A stretch of DNA of 54,444 bases from an uncultured Thiotrichales bacterium (GTDB taxonomy: Bacteria; Pseudomonadota; Gammaproteobacteria; CAIRSR01). The translations under genes and the position numbers were made by a program. The notes under the pieces are model-generated. The model had not been told where the DNA came from. It did no database searches and saw only the letters and a program-made list of their open reading frames with translations. Position 1 is the first letter of the stretch. Each line of letters starts with the position of its first letter. Below, piece by piece: positions 33,364-42,406 of the stretch. The DNA lies in contig CAIJYR010000022.1 of NCBI GenBank assembly GCA_903824965.1, positions 1-54,444 on the forward strand. The letters are read 5' to 3'.

Positions 33364-34632
33364 TTAACTTAAAAGAATCGGAAGACAGTACGATCGAATG
33401 GCGTCAATGCGTCGCTCGCGCAAGGCTAAGGCAAAGGCTTCACCGGTCAGTCCTTTTGCCACCAAGTCTTCGGTAGGCACGGCAGCGGCGGCGGCACGGG
33501 CCGCACGAAAGAGGTCTGCTGCGTGATAGGGTTTTTCTTCGCTGCCTAGACGACCACGGGCGTCGGCTTCGCAGGCGATCAAAAATTGTTCGAAGCGTTC
33601 TGGACGATGCACCCCCTGGAGTGCCATGATGGTGTCGTGTAGTGTCGCGGGTTGTAGCTCGGTGGCCCTGTGGCAGTGGGTATGCCAACGCACCACCAGG
33701 GTTGCTAATTCGCGATATTTGCGAGGGGCTTTGTAGCGTTTGCAGAGGGTATCAAGGGGTTGTAGGCCCAGCTGTTCGTGCCCGTGGTGTTTGGGCCACG
33801 CTTCTGGAGGTGTGAGTGCTTTCCCGAGATCGTGGCTAATGGCCGCAAAACGCACCATCGGATCGGGGGAGAGCCGTACTGCCTGACGCAGTGCCAGCAT
33901 GGTATGAATGCCCACGTCGACCTCGGGATGGTAGTGGACGGGTTGTGGCACACCCCAAAGGGCATCCCATTCTGGGAATAAGCGTGCCAATGCCCCCACC
34001 GCACGCAGCACCTCAAAAAAACGCCACGGGTGTTCTTCCCTGAGTGCTTTGACGAGTTCAGTCCAGACCCGTTCGGGCACGAGTGCGTCCACTTCGCCCT
34101 CGTTGACCATGCGCCGCATGAGTTCGTCTGTTTCTTCGAAGACCCGAAAACCCAGAGGGTCGTAGCGTGACGCAAACCGCGCAACCCGCAGAATGCGTAC
34201 CGGATCCTCTACAAAAGCCGACGAAACATGACGCAAAATCCCCTGGCGCAAATCCGCTAGTCCTCCGAAGGGATCTACCAAGGCACCGTTGGAGCATCGG
34301 GCCATGGCATTGATGGTAAGATCACGCCGACGCAGATCGTCTTCCAGAGTCACACTAGGGTCGGCATGGACGGCAAACCCTCGGTAGCCGGGGCCGGTTT
34401 TGTACTCCGTGCGTGCGAGTGCATACTCTTCTTTGGTGAGGGGGTGAAGAAACACCGGAAAGTCTTTGCCGACGGGTTGAAATCCGCGTTGTGTCATCTC
34501 ATCTTGGGTGGCACCTACCACCACCCAATCCCGTTCTGTGACAGGACGTCCGAGCCATTCGTCGCGCACAGCACCACCGACCAAGTAGACAGTGAGACCT
34601 GCTTCGGGAGGGATACTTGCGTGGCTGGACAT
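33364..34632 (-). CDS. cca: CCA tRNA nucleotidyltransferase with HD domain
   Basis: This enzyme adds or repairs the CCA end of tRNAs. It follows the gammaproteobacterial multifunctional type: [52 protein letters not shown], and the HD-domain motif [11 protein letters not shown] with its downstream KHHGHEQLG, giving phosphohydrolase activity in known relatives. The ATG at 34632 is one of two close candidates (the other at 34644). It is divergent from the MSHA run, with only about 32 bp between starts. Confidence 0.96.
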   Translation of the reverse strand: MSSHASIPPEAGLTVYLVGGAVRDEWLGRPVTERDWVVVGATQDEMTQRGFQPVGKDFPVFLHPLTKEEYALARTEYKTGPGYRGFAVHADPSVTLEDDLRRRDLTINAMARCSNGALVDPFGGLADLRQGILRHVSSAFVEDPVRILRVARFASRYDPLGFRVFEETDELMRRMVNEGEVDALVPERVWTELVKALREEHPWRFFEVLRAVGALARLFPEWDALWGVPQPVHYHPEVDVGIHTMLALRQAVRLSPDPMVRFAAISHDLGKALTPPEAWPKHHGHEQLGLQPLDTLCKRYKAPRKYRELATLVVRWHTHCHRATELQPATLHDTIMALQGVHRPERFEQFLIACEADARGRLGSEEKPYHAADLFRAARAAAAAVPTEDLVAKGLTGEAFALALRERRIDAIRSYCLPILLS

Positions 34633-34664
34633 GCGTTGCCTCAACTAAAGGTTGGAACTCGGCC

Positions 34665-35351
34665 GTGAGTCGTTCGATTAACCTTTATAACCCGGCGCTG
34701 CGTAAGCGTAAACTATTATTCTCTGCACTTCACATGGTGCAAGGGTTGCTGCTCGTGTTTGTTGGTACACTGCTGCTGTATGCGTATATCATCCGTATGG
34801 AGAAGGATCTGATTACGCAAGAAGCCGATCTGGAGGCTGCCTTCAAGGGCGAGCAGGTGCAAGCCGATCGTCTTGCCAGCGAGTTGAGGATCAAAGCGGC
34901 AAGCCACGTGGTACCAGGAGACTTGCAGACACGGGAGCACCAACTGCAGAACCACCGTGCGCTGTTTTTGGCGATTTCCGAGGGGATCGCACGCCAACAT
35001 GGTTATGCGCAGTATCTGCGGGCCTTCGCACGGCAAAACGTGGAGGGGTTGTGGCTCACGGGGTTTTCGATCGATGCACGAGGGGATCATATCCGAATTC
35101 ATGGACGCACCCTGCATGCAGAGTTAATTCCGCGGTACCTGACTCGTCTGAGCCAGGAACCAGCCCTGCAAGGCAAGCACTTTGCAGCCTTGGACATCCG
35201 TCCTACGGTCGGTAACACAGCCCCTGATCAGGTTCACACAGTAGATTTTGATCTCGATTCCCTCGAAGGCGAGAAATCTGATCCACCCAAGGCAGGAGAA
35301 GGCGAGAAACCAAAAGATCCAATGGGTGCACTGCAAAAATGGACTCATTGA
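34665..35351 (+). CDS. mshI: PilN-like MSHA biogenesis protein (MshI family)
   Basis: A 228-residue bitopic inner-membrane protein resembling PilN/MshI2 pilus-assembly proteins. It has a short N-terminus with SRSINLYNPALRKRK (the INL-NP motif that meets the PilM-like partner), one membrane helix (VQGLLLVFVGTLLLYAYII), a periplasmic coiled coil and a PilN-like ferredoxin fold (VEGLWLTGFSIDARGDHIRIHG). The GTG at 34665 is preferred. No separate PilM-like (MshI1) gene is visible. It overlaps the next gene by 13 bp. Confidence 0.8.
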   Translation: MSRSINLYNPALRKRKLLFSALHMVQGLLLVFVGTLLLYAYIIRMEKDLITQEADLEAAFKGEQVQADRLASELRIKAASHVVPGDLQTREHQLQNHRALFLAISEGIARQHGYAQYLRAFARQNVEGLWLTGFSIDARGDHIRIHGRTLHAELIPRYLTRLSQEPALQGKHFAALDIRPTVGNTAPDQVHTVDFDLDSLEGEKSDPPKAGEGEKPKDPMGALQKWTH

Positions 35352-36016
35352 GAAAACAGTGGGTTTTGATCAGTAGCTACATCGAAGAACGGCAACTGAG
35401 TGAGCGCGTGCTGATGTTCTGTGCGGCGTCTGCGGTGATGGTTGCCTTGTTGAATGCTGTTTTACTCGACCCTTTGTTTGCGCGAAGCAACGCACTGCAC
35501 ACCACGATTTTGCAAGAACGGTCGCAAATCTCGGCGCTCGCTGATCAAACGCACACGCTCCTCGAAGCGATGCGTGAGCCGACCGATACGGCCGCCGATG
35601 TGCACCGACGCACACTCGACGCGGAGTTGTCTAAGGTTACGGCATCGCTTGCGGAGTTGTTGCAACATCAGGTGCCTGCGCAACGCATGGCGACCCTATT
35701 GGAAGACATGTTGCAACAAAATCATCGTGTACAATTGGTTGCATTCAGGACGCTGCCCGTCACGCTTTTTAACACCAGCGTAGAGCATGCGGACAAAACG
35801 AATGATGCTCAAGAACCTGCAATTTACCAACATGGTGTAGAGCTGACGGTAGAAGGAAGCTATAGTGATTTATTAGGGTATCTAGACGCTCTGGAGCACT
35901 TGCCATGGCAACTGTTTTTTGGCGATCTCACTTTTGTGGTCAAAGAGTATCCACAGGAGCGCGTCACGTTGGTACTGTACACATTGTGTAGTGATCGCAC
36001 CTGGTTGAGCCTATAG
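35339..36016 (+). CDS. mshJ: PilO-like MSHA biogenesis protein (MshJ family)
   Basis: A 225-residue inner-membrane protein. One N-terminal helix (MFCAASAVMVALLNAVLL) is followed by a coiled coil (about 45-110) and a C-terminal PilO-like fold (VELTVEGSYSDLLGYLDALEHLPWQLFFGDL). It would pair with the MshI/PilN-like protein in the alignment subcomplex of the pilus machine. Its ATG lies within the 3' end of mshI, and mshK follows after 14 bp. Confidence 0.85.
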   Translation: MDSLRKQWVLISSYIEERQLSERVLMFCAASAVMVALLNAVLLDPLFARSNALHTTILQERSQISALADQTHTLLEAMREPTDTAADVHRRTLDAELSKVTASLAELLQHQVPAQRMATLLEDMLQQNHRVQLVAFRTLPVTLFNTSVEHADKTNDAQEPAIYQHGVELTVEGSYSDLLGYLDALEHLPWQLFFGDLTFVVKEYPQERVTLVLYTLCSDRTWLSL

Positions 36017-36030
36017 CATGGAGGTGCATC

Positions 36031-36408
36031 GTGCGGTCACGGATCGCTCGTCGTTTGTGTGCATGGGTAGGTGTTGGGTGTTGGTTGGTGGGTGTTGCCA
36101 GCCAATCAGAGACGCTACCCGATCCGACGCGTCCTGGGATTGGAGCACCCGCGAGCGTGGAGAGCAAGAGCGATGGCCCGGCCCTCCCTGTCACGCCCCT
36201 CTTGCAATCGATCATGATTGGGCCCCACAAACGATGGGCGATTGTGAATGGTCGTACGGTAGTCGAGGGGGATACTGTGGGTGACGCACGAGTGCTTCAC
36301 ATAGAACCGGATGCCGTTACGCTATTGCGCGGTGTAGAACAAGAAACCATCCGGTTGCTACCCACCCTCGATCGCGATTGGTTGTCGAAGAAGGTACAGC
36401 GGCCATGA
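36031..36408 (+). CDS. mshK: MSHA biogenesis protein MshK
   Basis: A 125-residue PilP/GspC-like periplasmic protein. It has a signal anchor (RLCAWVGVGCWLVGVASQ), the diagnostic LPDPTRPG motif, then a small beta domain (QSIMIGPHKRWAIVNGRTVVEGDTV) of the kind that meets the secretin. A GTG start with GGAGG 6 bp upstream is clear. Its stop overlaps the mshL start (ATGA). Confidence 0.87.
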   Translation: MRSRIARRLCAWVGVGCWLVGVASQSETLPDPTRPGIGAPASVESKSDGPALPVTPLLQSIMIGPHKRWAIVNGRTVVEGDTVGDARVLHIEPDAVTLLRGVEQETIRLLPTLDRDWLSKKVQRP

Positions 36409-38138
36409 GATGGCTCTGTTTTGTGTTTTGTCCTTGGGTCGTATGTGTGATTACGGGCTGTACGCCCATGGACGCTGAACGGGATGCGTTGGGAAGACAG
36501 ATTCACCGCGAACTCGTCCAAGCAACGGAGAGTGCTGGGGTTGCGTCGCATAACACGGTGGAAAATGCGCTTTTACCACCGTTGCGTATTCCGCTGCCAG
36601 AAACACAGGCGGTAGCGACGCAGCGTTTTAATGTGACGATCAACAATGCACCGGCGCGAGAGGTGTTTCTCGGTCTTGCAGCGGGGAGCGCCTACAGCAT
36701 TCTGCTCCAACCGGACGTAGCGGGTATGGTTTCGCTTAGCCTGAAAGACGTCACTCTGTTTGATGCCCTCAATGCCTTGCGTGATCTATACGGTTATGAT
36801 TATCGTGTGGATGGGAAACGCATTTTAATATTGCCCTTGACGATGCAAACGCGGTTGTTCCGCATTAATTATCTGATTGGCACTCGTAAAGGTTCCTCAG
36901 ATCTGCGCGTGATATCGGGATCGGTGAGTGATAGCAACACGAATGCGGGTACCACCCAACAGATGACTCCTTCTCAGCCCACACAGGGTAGCAACAACAA
37001 CAACACGGGAAACAGCACGAGATCCTCGGAAAACAGCCATATCACGACCACGTCGAACAATGATTTCTGGAACGATCTGACTCGTTCTCTGAACGAATTG
37101 ATCGGCCACGAAGCGGGACGCACGGTGATTGCGAATCCGCAATCAGGTGTGGTGATTGTTCGGGCTATGCCCTCTGAGTTGCGTGATGTTGCCGATTTTC
37201 TACGGGCAATGGAGCTTTCTTTGGATCGACAGGTCATTTTGGAGGCGAAGATTATCAATGTACGCCTGAGTGATAGCTATCAGTCCGGCATCAATTGGGC
37301 AGGTATTTATAATGGTACGCAATCGTCGGTAGTAGCTGGCCATGCAGGTCAGGTTTCCGGAAGCACTGGGAATCCTTCGAGTGGTTTTACTGCGAGTGCA
37401 ACGGGGACTGGTCTGCAAACAGGGCATTCTACTGTAAACAATACTGGCTTAACTGCGGGTGGTGGATTATTCGGGCTTGCCTTTGTCAACAAGAATTTTA
37501 ATGCGCTGCTGGAGTTTCTACAAACGCAGGGTCATATTCAGGTATTGTCCAGTCCGCGCATTGCGACCTTGAACAATCAAAAGGCAGTGCTCAAAGTAGG
37601 CACCGATGAGTTCTTTGTGACGGGAATTACTTCCGGGTATTCTCTTTCTTCGGGAACCGGTTCGACGACACAGGCTACCCCCAATGTGACGTTACAACCC
37701 TTCTTTTCTGGCATCACCCTGGATGTTACACCGCAGATTGATGAAGACAAAAACGTAACGCTCCATATTCATCCGTCGGTGAGTGAGGTCTCGCAGGTCA
37801 CACAGAGTATTGACTTGGGTACCAGTGCTGGCACACTGAATTTGCCACTCGCCAAGAGTGACGTGACAGAAACGGACAGCATTATCCGCACTCATGATGG
37901 GCAGATCGTCGCCATTGGCGGACTGATGACCCGAAGTACCAGTGATGATCGTTCCCAATTACCAGGCTTAGGGGATCTGCCTGCCGTGGGTACTCTTTTC
38001 CGGAATAGTAACCAATCGGTTGTGAAAAATGAATTGGTGATCTTGCTGAAGACTACGGTGGTACAAGACGATACTGCCTGGATACAATCGGCACACGAGT
38101 ACCAACAGGGATTTGGCAGTGCAGCATCCACTCCTTAA
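36405..38138 (+). CDS. mshL: MSHA secretin MshL
   Basis: A 577-residue outer-membrane secretin that forms the pilus exit ring. A lipobox-like signal (VVCVITGC) suggests a lipoprotein. An STN-like domain follows (FNVTINNAPAREVFLGLA), then an N1 domain with a long Asn/Ser/Thr-rich linker (residues about 180-220) and the secretin core (VLSSPRIATLNNQKAVLKVG; QLPGLGDLPAVGTLFRN; ELVILLKTTVV). The start overlaps mshK by 4 bp. The position between mshK and the mshM-like ATPase matches the known MSHA order. Confidence 0.95.
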   Translation: MRWLCFVFCPWVVCVITGCTPMDAERDALGRQIHRELVQATESAGVASHNTVENALLPPLRIPLPETQAVATQRFNVTINNAPAREVFLGLAAGSAYSILLQPDVAGMVSLSLKDVTLFDALNALRDLYGYDYRVDGKRILILPLTMQTRLFRINYLIGTRKGSSDLRVISGSVSDSNTNAGTTQQMTPSQPTQGSNNNNTGNSTRSSENSHITTTSNNDFWNDLTRSLNELIGHEAGRTVIANPQSGVVIVRAMPSELRDVADFLRAMELSLDRQVILEAKIINVRLSDSYQSGINWAGIYNGTQSSVVAGHAGQVSGSTGNPSSGFTASATGTGLQTGHSTVNNTGLTAGGGLFGLAFVNKNFNALLEFLQTQGHIQVLSSPRIATLNNQKAVLKVGTDEFFVTGITSGYSLSSGTGSTTQATPNVTLQPFFSGITLDVTPQIDEDKNVTLHIHPSVSEVSQVTQSIDLGTSAGTLNLPLAKSDVTETDSIIRTHDGQIVAIGGLMTRSTSDDRSQLPGLGDLPAVGTLFRNSNQSVVKNELVILLKTTVVQDDTAWIQSAHEYQQGFGSAASTP

Positions 38139-38179
38139 AGTGCTGAGCCTAGACGTCTCTCAGTATTGAGCACACAACC

Positions 38180-40651
38180 ATGTACAAAAGCCATTTTGGA
38201 CTGATCCAAGATCCATTTGGTGTGACGCCAAACACAGATTTTGTGCTTAAGACCAAGAGCTATCAAGAAGCGTTTGATACATTGTCTACGGCAGTACAAA
38301 ATGGTGCTGGTTTTGCGAAGATTACAGGCGAGGTGGGTACTGGCAAGACACTGTTGTGTAGAAAATTCATCGCAAGTCTTGGGCCAGAATATGTCACTGC
38401 CTATATTCATAATCCTTATTTAGAACCACAAACGCTTTTGCTGGCACTTGCGGATGAGTTATCGATTCCACTTTCTGGAACCGATGCCACGAACCAACAC
38501 CAACTGTTGAAATTACTGAGCAAAGCGTTGTCCGATATTGCTGCACAAGGCAAACGTGCTGTGCTGTGCATTGACGAGGCGCAGGCGATGCCCCTGGTGA
38601 GCCTAGAAGCCTTGCGGTTGTTGACCAATCTGGAGACGGAAAAACACAAGCTGCTACAAGTGATTCTTTTTGGGCAACCGGAACTGGATGAGAAACTGCA
38701 TCAAAACTCTGTGCGTCAATTGTTGCAGCGAATTATCTATCAATACCAGGCGAAGCCTCTGGCCTACGATGAGATTATCCATTACCTGGCGCACCGTCTG
38801 AGTGTTGCTGGCTACCAGGGTGGGGGGTTGTTTTCAACAGAATCGGTGCCTATTTTATACCGCGCCACCCAAGGCGTTCAGAGGTTGGTCAACATTTTGG
38901 CGCACAAAGCGTTGTTGTTGGCACACACCGACAACAGTCGCACTGTCGAGAAGCGACATATATTGGCAGCCGTCCGTGATACACCTGCTGCCAAACGAAC
39001 TGTTTTTCCTACGTTGCACATTGTCCGTGAAGGGGATACGGCGACCATTTTCTTGATCAAACAGGGTTTGGTACTGGTTGCCGGGTTGCTGGTGGTGCTG
39101 ATTCTGGGGTGGGGCGTACACAGCCTCCTGACCCAGCCTCCCCCCCAGGCGGTGCAAACGAGTTTTCCAACAGCGTCTGCCCCTCCGAACCACACGGCAC
39201 CAGATCTGGAGAAGGGTGTTGATGCCTCCCCCCAGCCAACGGGTGTCTCCCCCCTCTTAGCACCCGCCAAGCAAAACGCACCGGAAATTACGCCCGTTGG
39301 AAACGCACCCGCCAAGCAAAACGCACCGGAAGTTACGTCCGTTGGAAACACACCCGCTAGGCAAAACACAGCAGCAGTTACGTCCGTTGAAAATGCGCCC
39401 GCCAAGCAAAACGCACCAAAGATTGCCTCCCTTGGAAACACACCCGCTCGGCAAAACGCAGCAGAAGTTACGTCCGTTGGAAACGCACCCGCCAAGCAAA
39501 ACGCACCGGAAGTTACGTCCGTTGGAAAACCAGAAAACGCCGAACTGCCCAACCACAAACCAGCCGTAGTCTCTACCAGTAAACCAGATCCTCTCGCAAC
39601 CTCCAAGGACAAACCGAAAAGTATACCTGGCAATGCGTCGCAGAATTCCGATACCACACTAAGCACATTCGAGAAGCTTCTTTCTGTGCCCCACGCTACG
39701 GAGGATGAATACGCGACTGCATTGTTTGCCTTACAACAGGGACGGCCCGCTGAAGCCAAGGAAAAACTCTTGCAGATCCTAAAAAAGAATCCGCATCATT
39801 ATAATGCGCGACTTGCTCTTGCCAACCTAGCATTGGATCAGAACGATCAATCAGGGGCTGAGCAGGTGTTACGAGAAGGGGTACAACTTGACCCGAAAAG
39901 TCCTGTATTGGCCTTTCCGCTGGCTCGCCTGGTGGTGGAACGTGGGAATCCAGGAGAGAGCCTAGAGATTCTACGTACTGCCTCCGCAGAGGCAGGAGAG
40001 GATCCCCATTACCATGCATTCATGGGTGCGTTAGCACAGAGAATGGGTGATCATCGTAGCGCCATTGAGCAATACCGGACAGCACTTCGTCGTGCGCCAC
40101 ACAACGCTATCTGGCTGATGGGGCTTGGTATCTCTCTTGCGACCGAGCATCAAAACAAAGAGGCTCGCCAGGTTTTTCATGTTGCGTTGAACAGCAGAGA
40201 CCTGAGTACGGAATTGCACGCCTATGTGGAGCAACAGATGCGAGCGTTAGGGGAGGAGGTCGCCACGAACCAAGACCCTGTCCAACAGACCCCTGTCCAA
40301 TCAGCGCCCATCCGTCTGCCAACAGAACTGCCCCCTTTTGAGGCTACGCAAAGTACACCCGCACAGCCAGTACCCCTCCGATCACAGACAATACCGCACG
40401 CGCATAGGTATATGCTACATGTGGGTACATTCCGTGATCCACGGGAGGCCGATCAGTTGCGAACACGTCTTTCCGTGATGGGGTTCGCTGCCAAGATTCA
40501 GACCGTGATACACCGAGGCAGATCGGGCGTGTTCCACAAAGTCCGTTTGGGGCCTTTTCATGAACTCGATGAGACGAGCACTGTTCAGCAACGCTTGCAA
40601 GCGGAGGGTATCCCGTGCACCCTCAGCAAAAACAAGGCCCCTGGGAACTAA
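38180..40651 (+). CDS. MshM-like AAA ATPase fused to MshN-like TPR region and SPOR domain
   Basis: An 823-residue fusion. Residues 1-270 are an ExeA/MshM-type ATPase (MYKSHFGLIQDPFGVTPN, Walker A GEVGTGKT at 49-56, Walker B AVLCIDEAQ). A membrane helix follows (about 297-315, VLVAGLLVVLILGWGV), then a periplasmic Pro/Ala linker with six 15-residue repeats (360-450). TPR-like repeats occupy about 510-690, as in MshN, and a SPOR domain sits at the end (YMLHVGTFRDPREADQLRTRL...FHKVRLGPF), a fold known to bind denuded peptidoglycan. In the known locus MshM and MshN are separate; here they are one protein, so ATP use and peptidoglycan contact may be linked across the membrane. mshE and mshG are not in the window. 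Confidence 0.88.
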   Translation: MYKSHFGLIQDPFGVTPNTDFVLKTKSYQEAFDTLSTAVQNGAGFAKITGEVGTGKTLLCRKFIASLGPEYVTAYIHNPYLEPQTLLLALADELSIPLSGTDATNQHQLLKLLSKALSDIAAQGKRAVLCIDEAQAMPLVSLEALRLLTNLETEKHKLLQVILFGQPELDEKLHQNSVRQLLQRIIYQYQAKPLAYDEIIHYLAHRLSVAGYQGGGLFSTESVPILYRATQGVQRLVNILAHKALLLAHTDNSRTVEKRHILAAVRDTPAAKRTVFPTLHIVREGDTATIFLIKQGLVLVAGLLVVLILGWGVHSLLTQPPPQAVQTSFPTASAPPNHTAPDLEKGVDASPQPTGVSPLLAPAKQNAPEITPVGNAPAKQNAPEVTSVGNTPARQNTAAVTSVENAPAKQNAPKIASLGNTPARQNAAEVTSVGNAPAKQNAPEVTSVGKPENAELPNHKPAVVSTSKPDPLATSKDKPKSIPGNASQNSDTTLSTFEKLLSVPHATEDEYATALFALQQGRPAEAKEKLLQILKKNPHHYNARLALANLALDQNDQSGAEQVLREGVQLDPKSPVLAFPLARLVVERGNPGESLEILRTASAEAGEDPHYHAFMGALAQRMGDHRSAIEQYRTALRRAPHNAIWLMGLGISLATEHQNKEARQVFHVALNSRDLSTELHAYVEQQMRALGEEVATNQDPVQQTPVQSAPIRLPTELPPFEATQSTPAQPVPLRSQTIPHAHRYMLHVGTFRDPREADQLRTRLSVMGFAAKIQTVIHRGRSGVFHKVRLGPFHELDETSTVQQRLQAEGIPCTLSKNKAPGN
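39260..39529 (+). repeat. Six tandem 45-bp units coding a 15-residue repeat
   Basis: Six in-frame units encode variants of NAPAKQNAPEVTSVG and NTPARQNAAEVTSVG. The two forms alternate in the later units, suggesting duplication of a 90-bp pair. The unit length keeps the frame, so copy-number change would only alter the periplasmic linker length. Confidence 0.85.
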
Positions 40652-40666
40652 GAATCGTCCGAGGTA

Positions 40667-41497
40667 CTAGTGGGTCATTTTCTTCTTGATCGCGGACAGA
40701 AAATGGATTATTTCTTCTTTGAAAGGGAATCGAAGCGTAAACGATCCTGCGCCTTGTTTCTGTCCTTTGACGGCCGGAAGTTCATAGTCCTCCGAGGAAC
40801 GGGCGCGTTTTACATGCTCACGCTGGACTGCATGGATGAACTTTGAAAGTGCTTTCTGATCGCTTTTTGATATCTTGACAAAACGAGCGCCCATGGACAT
40901 GCCAGCATTACTGCGATTTACGAAACAGACGTTGAAATCGCACCCGATCATCTTGCCGTTTGGCAAGGTAATGGTAGCATGAGATATCTGAAGACCCGAT
41001 CCTATCGCTTGTGTTGAACTTGAGAAATGGACTCCAACGCCCCCTGCCGAAAGGTTATGTACCCGCCCGCGTATCATGGGGAGACCTGGAACAACAAAGG
41101 AAATGGTGGCGCGTTGCGCAGAGGACAACGATACACGGAAATTGGATCTGCGCTGATAAACCTGTATAGACTTCGGCGGGGCTGCTTGGTAATAAAGAAT
41201 GCCTTTCTCGTCACTGCCTGAGCTGCTGATCTCGGCTTGGAATTTGATCGTGATACCCGCTAGCTTAGATTCTATTCCGCACTTCCGCTCTTGTGCCAGC
41301 AGGCGATTGGCTTCCTCGGAGGACAATTCGTCAAATTGCCAGGTACGATTCTCCCTGTCTACGGCAATCACGGCACTGTTGTAGGATGCACCCTTGTTGT
41401 TGATACGAACGTGTATCAAGCTACGACTCTCACGAACACGCGCCAACGTGCGCAGGACGGGTCCATCGCCGGTGATCTCTTGGTAGTTAGTGGCCAT
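40667..41497 (-). CDS. YcgR-like PilZ protein, tandem copy 2
   Basis: A 276-residue protein with an N-terminal YcgR-N-like beta domain (LIHVRINNKGASYNSAVIAVD...WQFDELSSEEANRLL) and a PilZ domain carrying both c-di-GMP motifs: RRSNFRVS and NLSAGGVGV. The C-terminal tail is basic. It matches the upstream gene through almost its whole length, so the pair arose by tandem duplication. It probably binds c-di-GMP and may act on flagellar or pilus motility; the target is inference. Confidence 0.87.
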   Translation of the reverse strand: MATNYQEITGDGPVLRTLARVRESRSLIHVRINNKGASYNSAVIAVDRENRTWQFDELSSEEANRLLAQERKCGIESKLAGITIKFQAEISSSGSDEKGILYYQAAPPKSIQVYQRRSNFRVSLSSAQRATISFVVPGLPMIRGRVHNLSAGGVGVHFSSSTQAIGSGLQISHATITLPNGKMIGCDFNVCFVNRSNAGMSMGARFVKISKSDQKALSKFIHAVQREHVKRARSSEDYELPAVKGQKQGAGSFTLRFPFKEEIIHFLSAIKKKMTH

Positions 41498-41530
41498 TTT
41501 CTTCCCACAGGTAGATTTGTTTTTACCGTT

Positions 41531-42370
41531 CTATGCTCTGGAGAGTATTTTTCTTTTTATTCCCAGAAGAAAAGAAAACAGCTTGCCTCTATAGGAGGTT
41601 TTTTTGGTTTCTGGTGTTGTCTCTGTTGGTTGTGCTTTCTGTTTCGGGGCATCATACTTTCCTGTGGCATGGTTGCGTTTTGCATGTTCACGATCGAGCA
41701 TTGCAACAAAGCGGGAGACTGTTTTCTGATCAACGCGTGAAATACTTGTAAAACGAGCACCAACGGACATTCCTCCCAGGTTGCCACGACTCACAAAGCA
41801 TATTTTCAGATCGCAACTGACCAGTTTTCCATTTGGCAGTGTGAGTGTTGCGTGGGAGAGGTCGAGACCACGCCCGATTCCCTGTAATGACTGCGATAAA
41901 TTGATTCCGATGCCACCCGATGATATATTGTATACGCGCCCACGTATCATGGGAACTTCAGGAATGACGAAAGAGATTGTGGCACGTTGAGCAGCAGGCA
42001 GCGCGGCGCGGAAGCTACCTCTTCGCTGATAAACTTGTATGGTTCGTGGCAATGCAGACTGGTAATAGATCAGCCCTTTTTCATCGCTTCCTGATTCGTT
42101 GACTTCGGCCTGGAATTTTACTGTCACACCGTCCAGCTTTGCTTCTATTCCGCAGATTCGTTCTTTCAGCAAGAGGCGGTTGTGTTCTTCGGAGGGTAAT
42201 TCATCGAATTGCCAGGTGCGATTGGCTGCATTGGTAGAGATAATAGCACTGCTAGAGGGGCTACCCTTGTTCTTGATACGGACATGTATCAGACCATGGT
42301 GCTCACGGATGCGCTCTAACATTCGTAGGATGGGCCCATCACCGATGATTTCTTGGTAGTTCTCTGGCAT
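41531..42370 (-). CDS. YcgR-like PilZ protein, tandem copy 1
   Basis: A 279-residue paralogue of the next gene: the same N-terminus (NYQEIIGDGPILRMLERIRE), an N-terminal beta domain ending WQFDELPSEEHNRLL and a PilZ domain with RRGSFRAA and NISSGGIGI. The end of the tail differs from the sister gene (TETTPETKKTSYRGK). The 33-bp gap to the downstream paralogue suggests one transcript. It is divergent from aas with 36 bp between starts. Confidence 0.87.
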   Translation of the reverse strand: MPENYQEIIGDGPILRMLERIREHHGLIHVRIKNKGSPSSSAIISTNAANRTWQFDELPSEEHNRLLLKERICGIEAKLDGVTVKFQAEVNESGSDEKGLIYYQSALPRTIQVYQRRGSFRAALPAAQRATISFVIPEVPMIRGRVYNISSGGIGINLSQSLQGIGRGLDLSHATLTLPNGKLVSCDLKICFVSRGNLGGMSVGARFTSISRVDQKTVSRFVAMLDREHAKRNHATGKYDAPKQKAQPTETTPETKKTSYRGKLFSFLLGIKRKILSRA

Positions 42371-42406
42371 TCTATCGCTACCCGACTCACCTATCAGGAG
42401 TCTTCT

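Noticed and set aside
38878-39759. 293-codon minus-strand frame across the 45-bp repeats
   Set aside because: It exists because the repeats keep all frames open; the real gene is the mshMN-like fusion.
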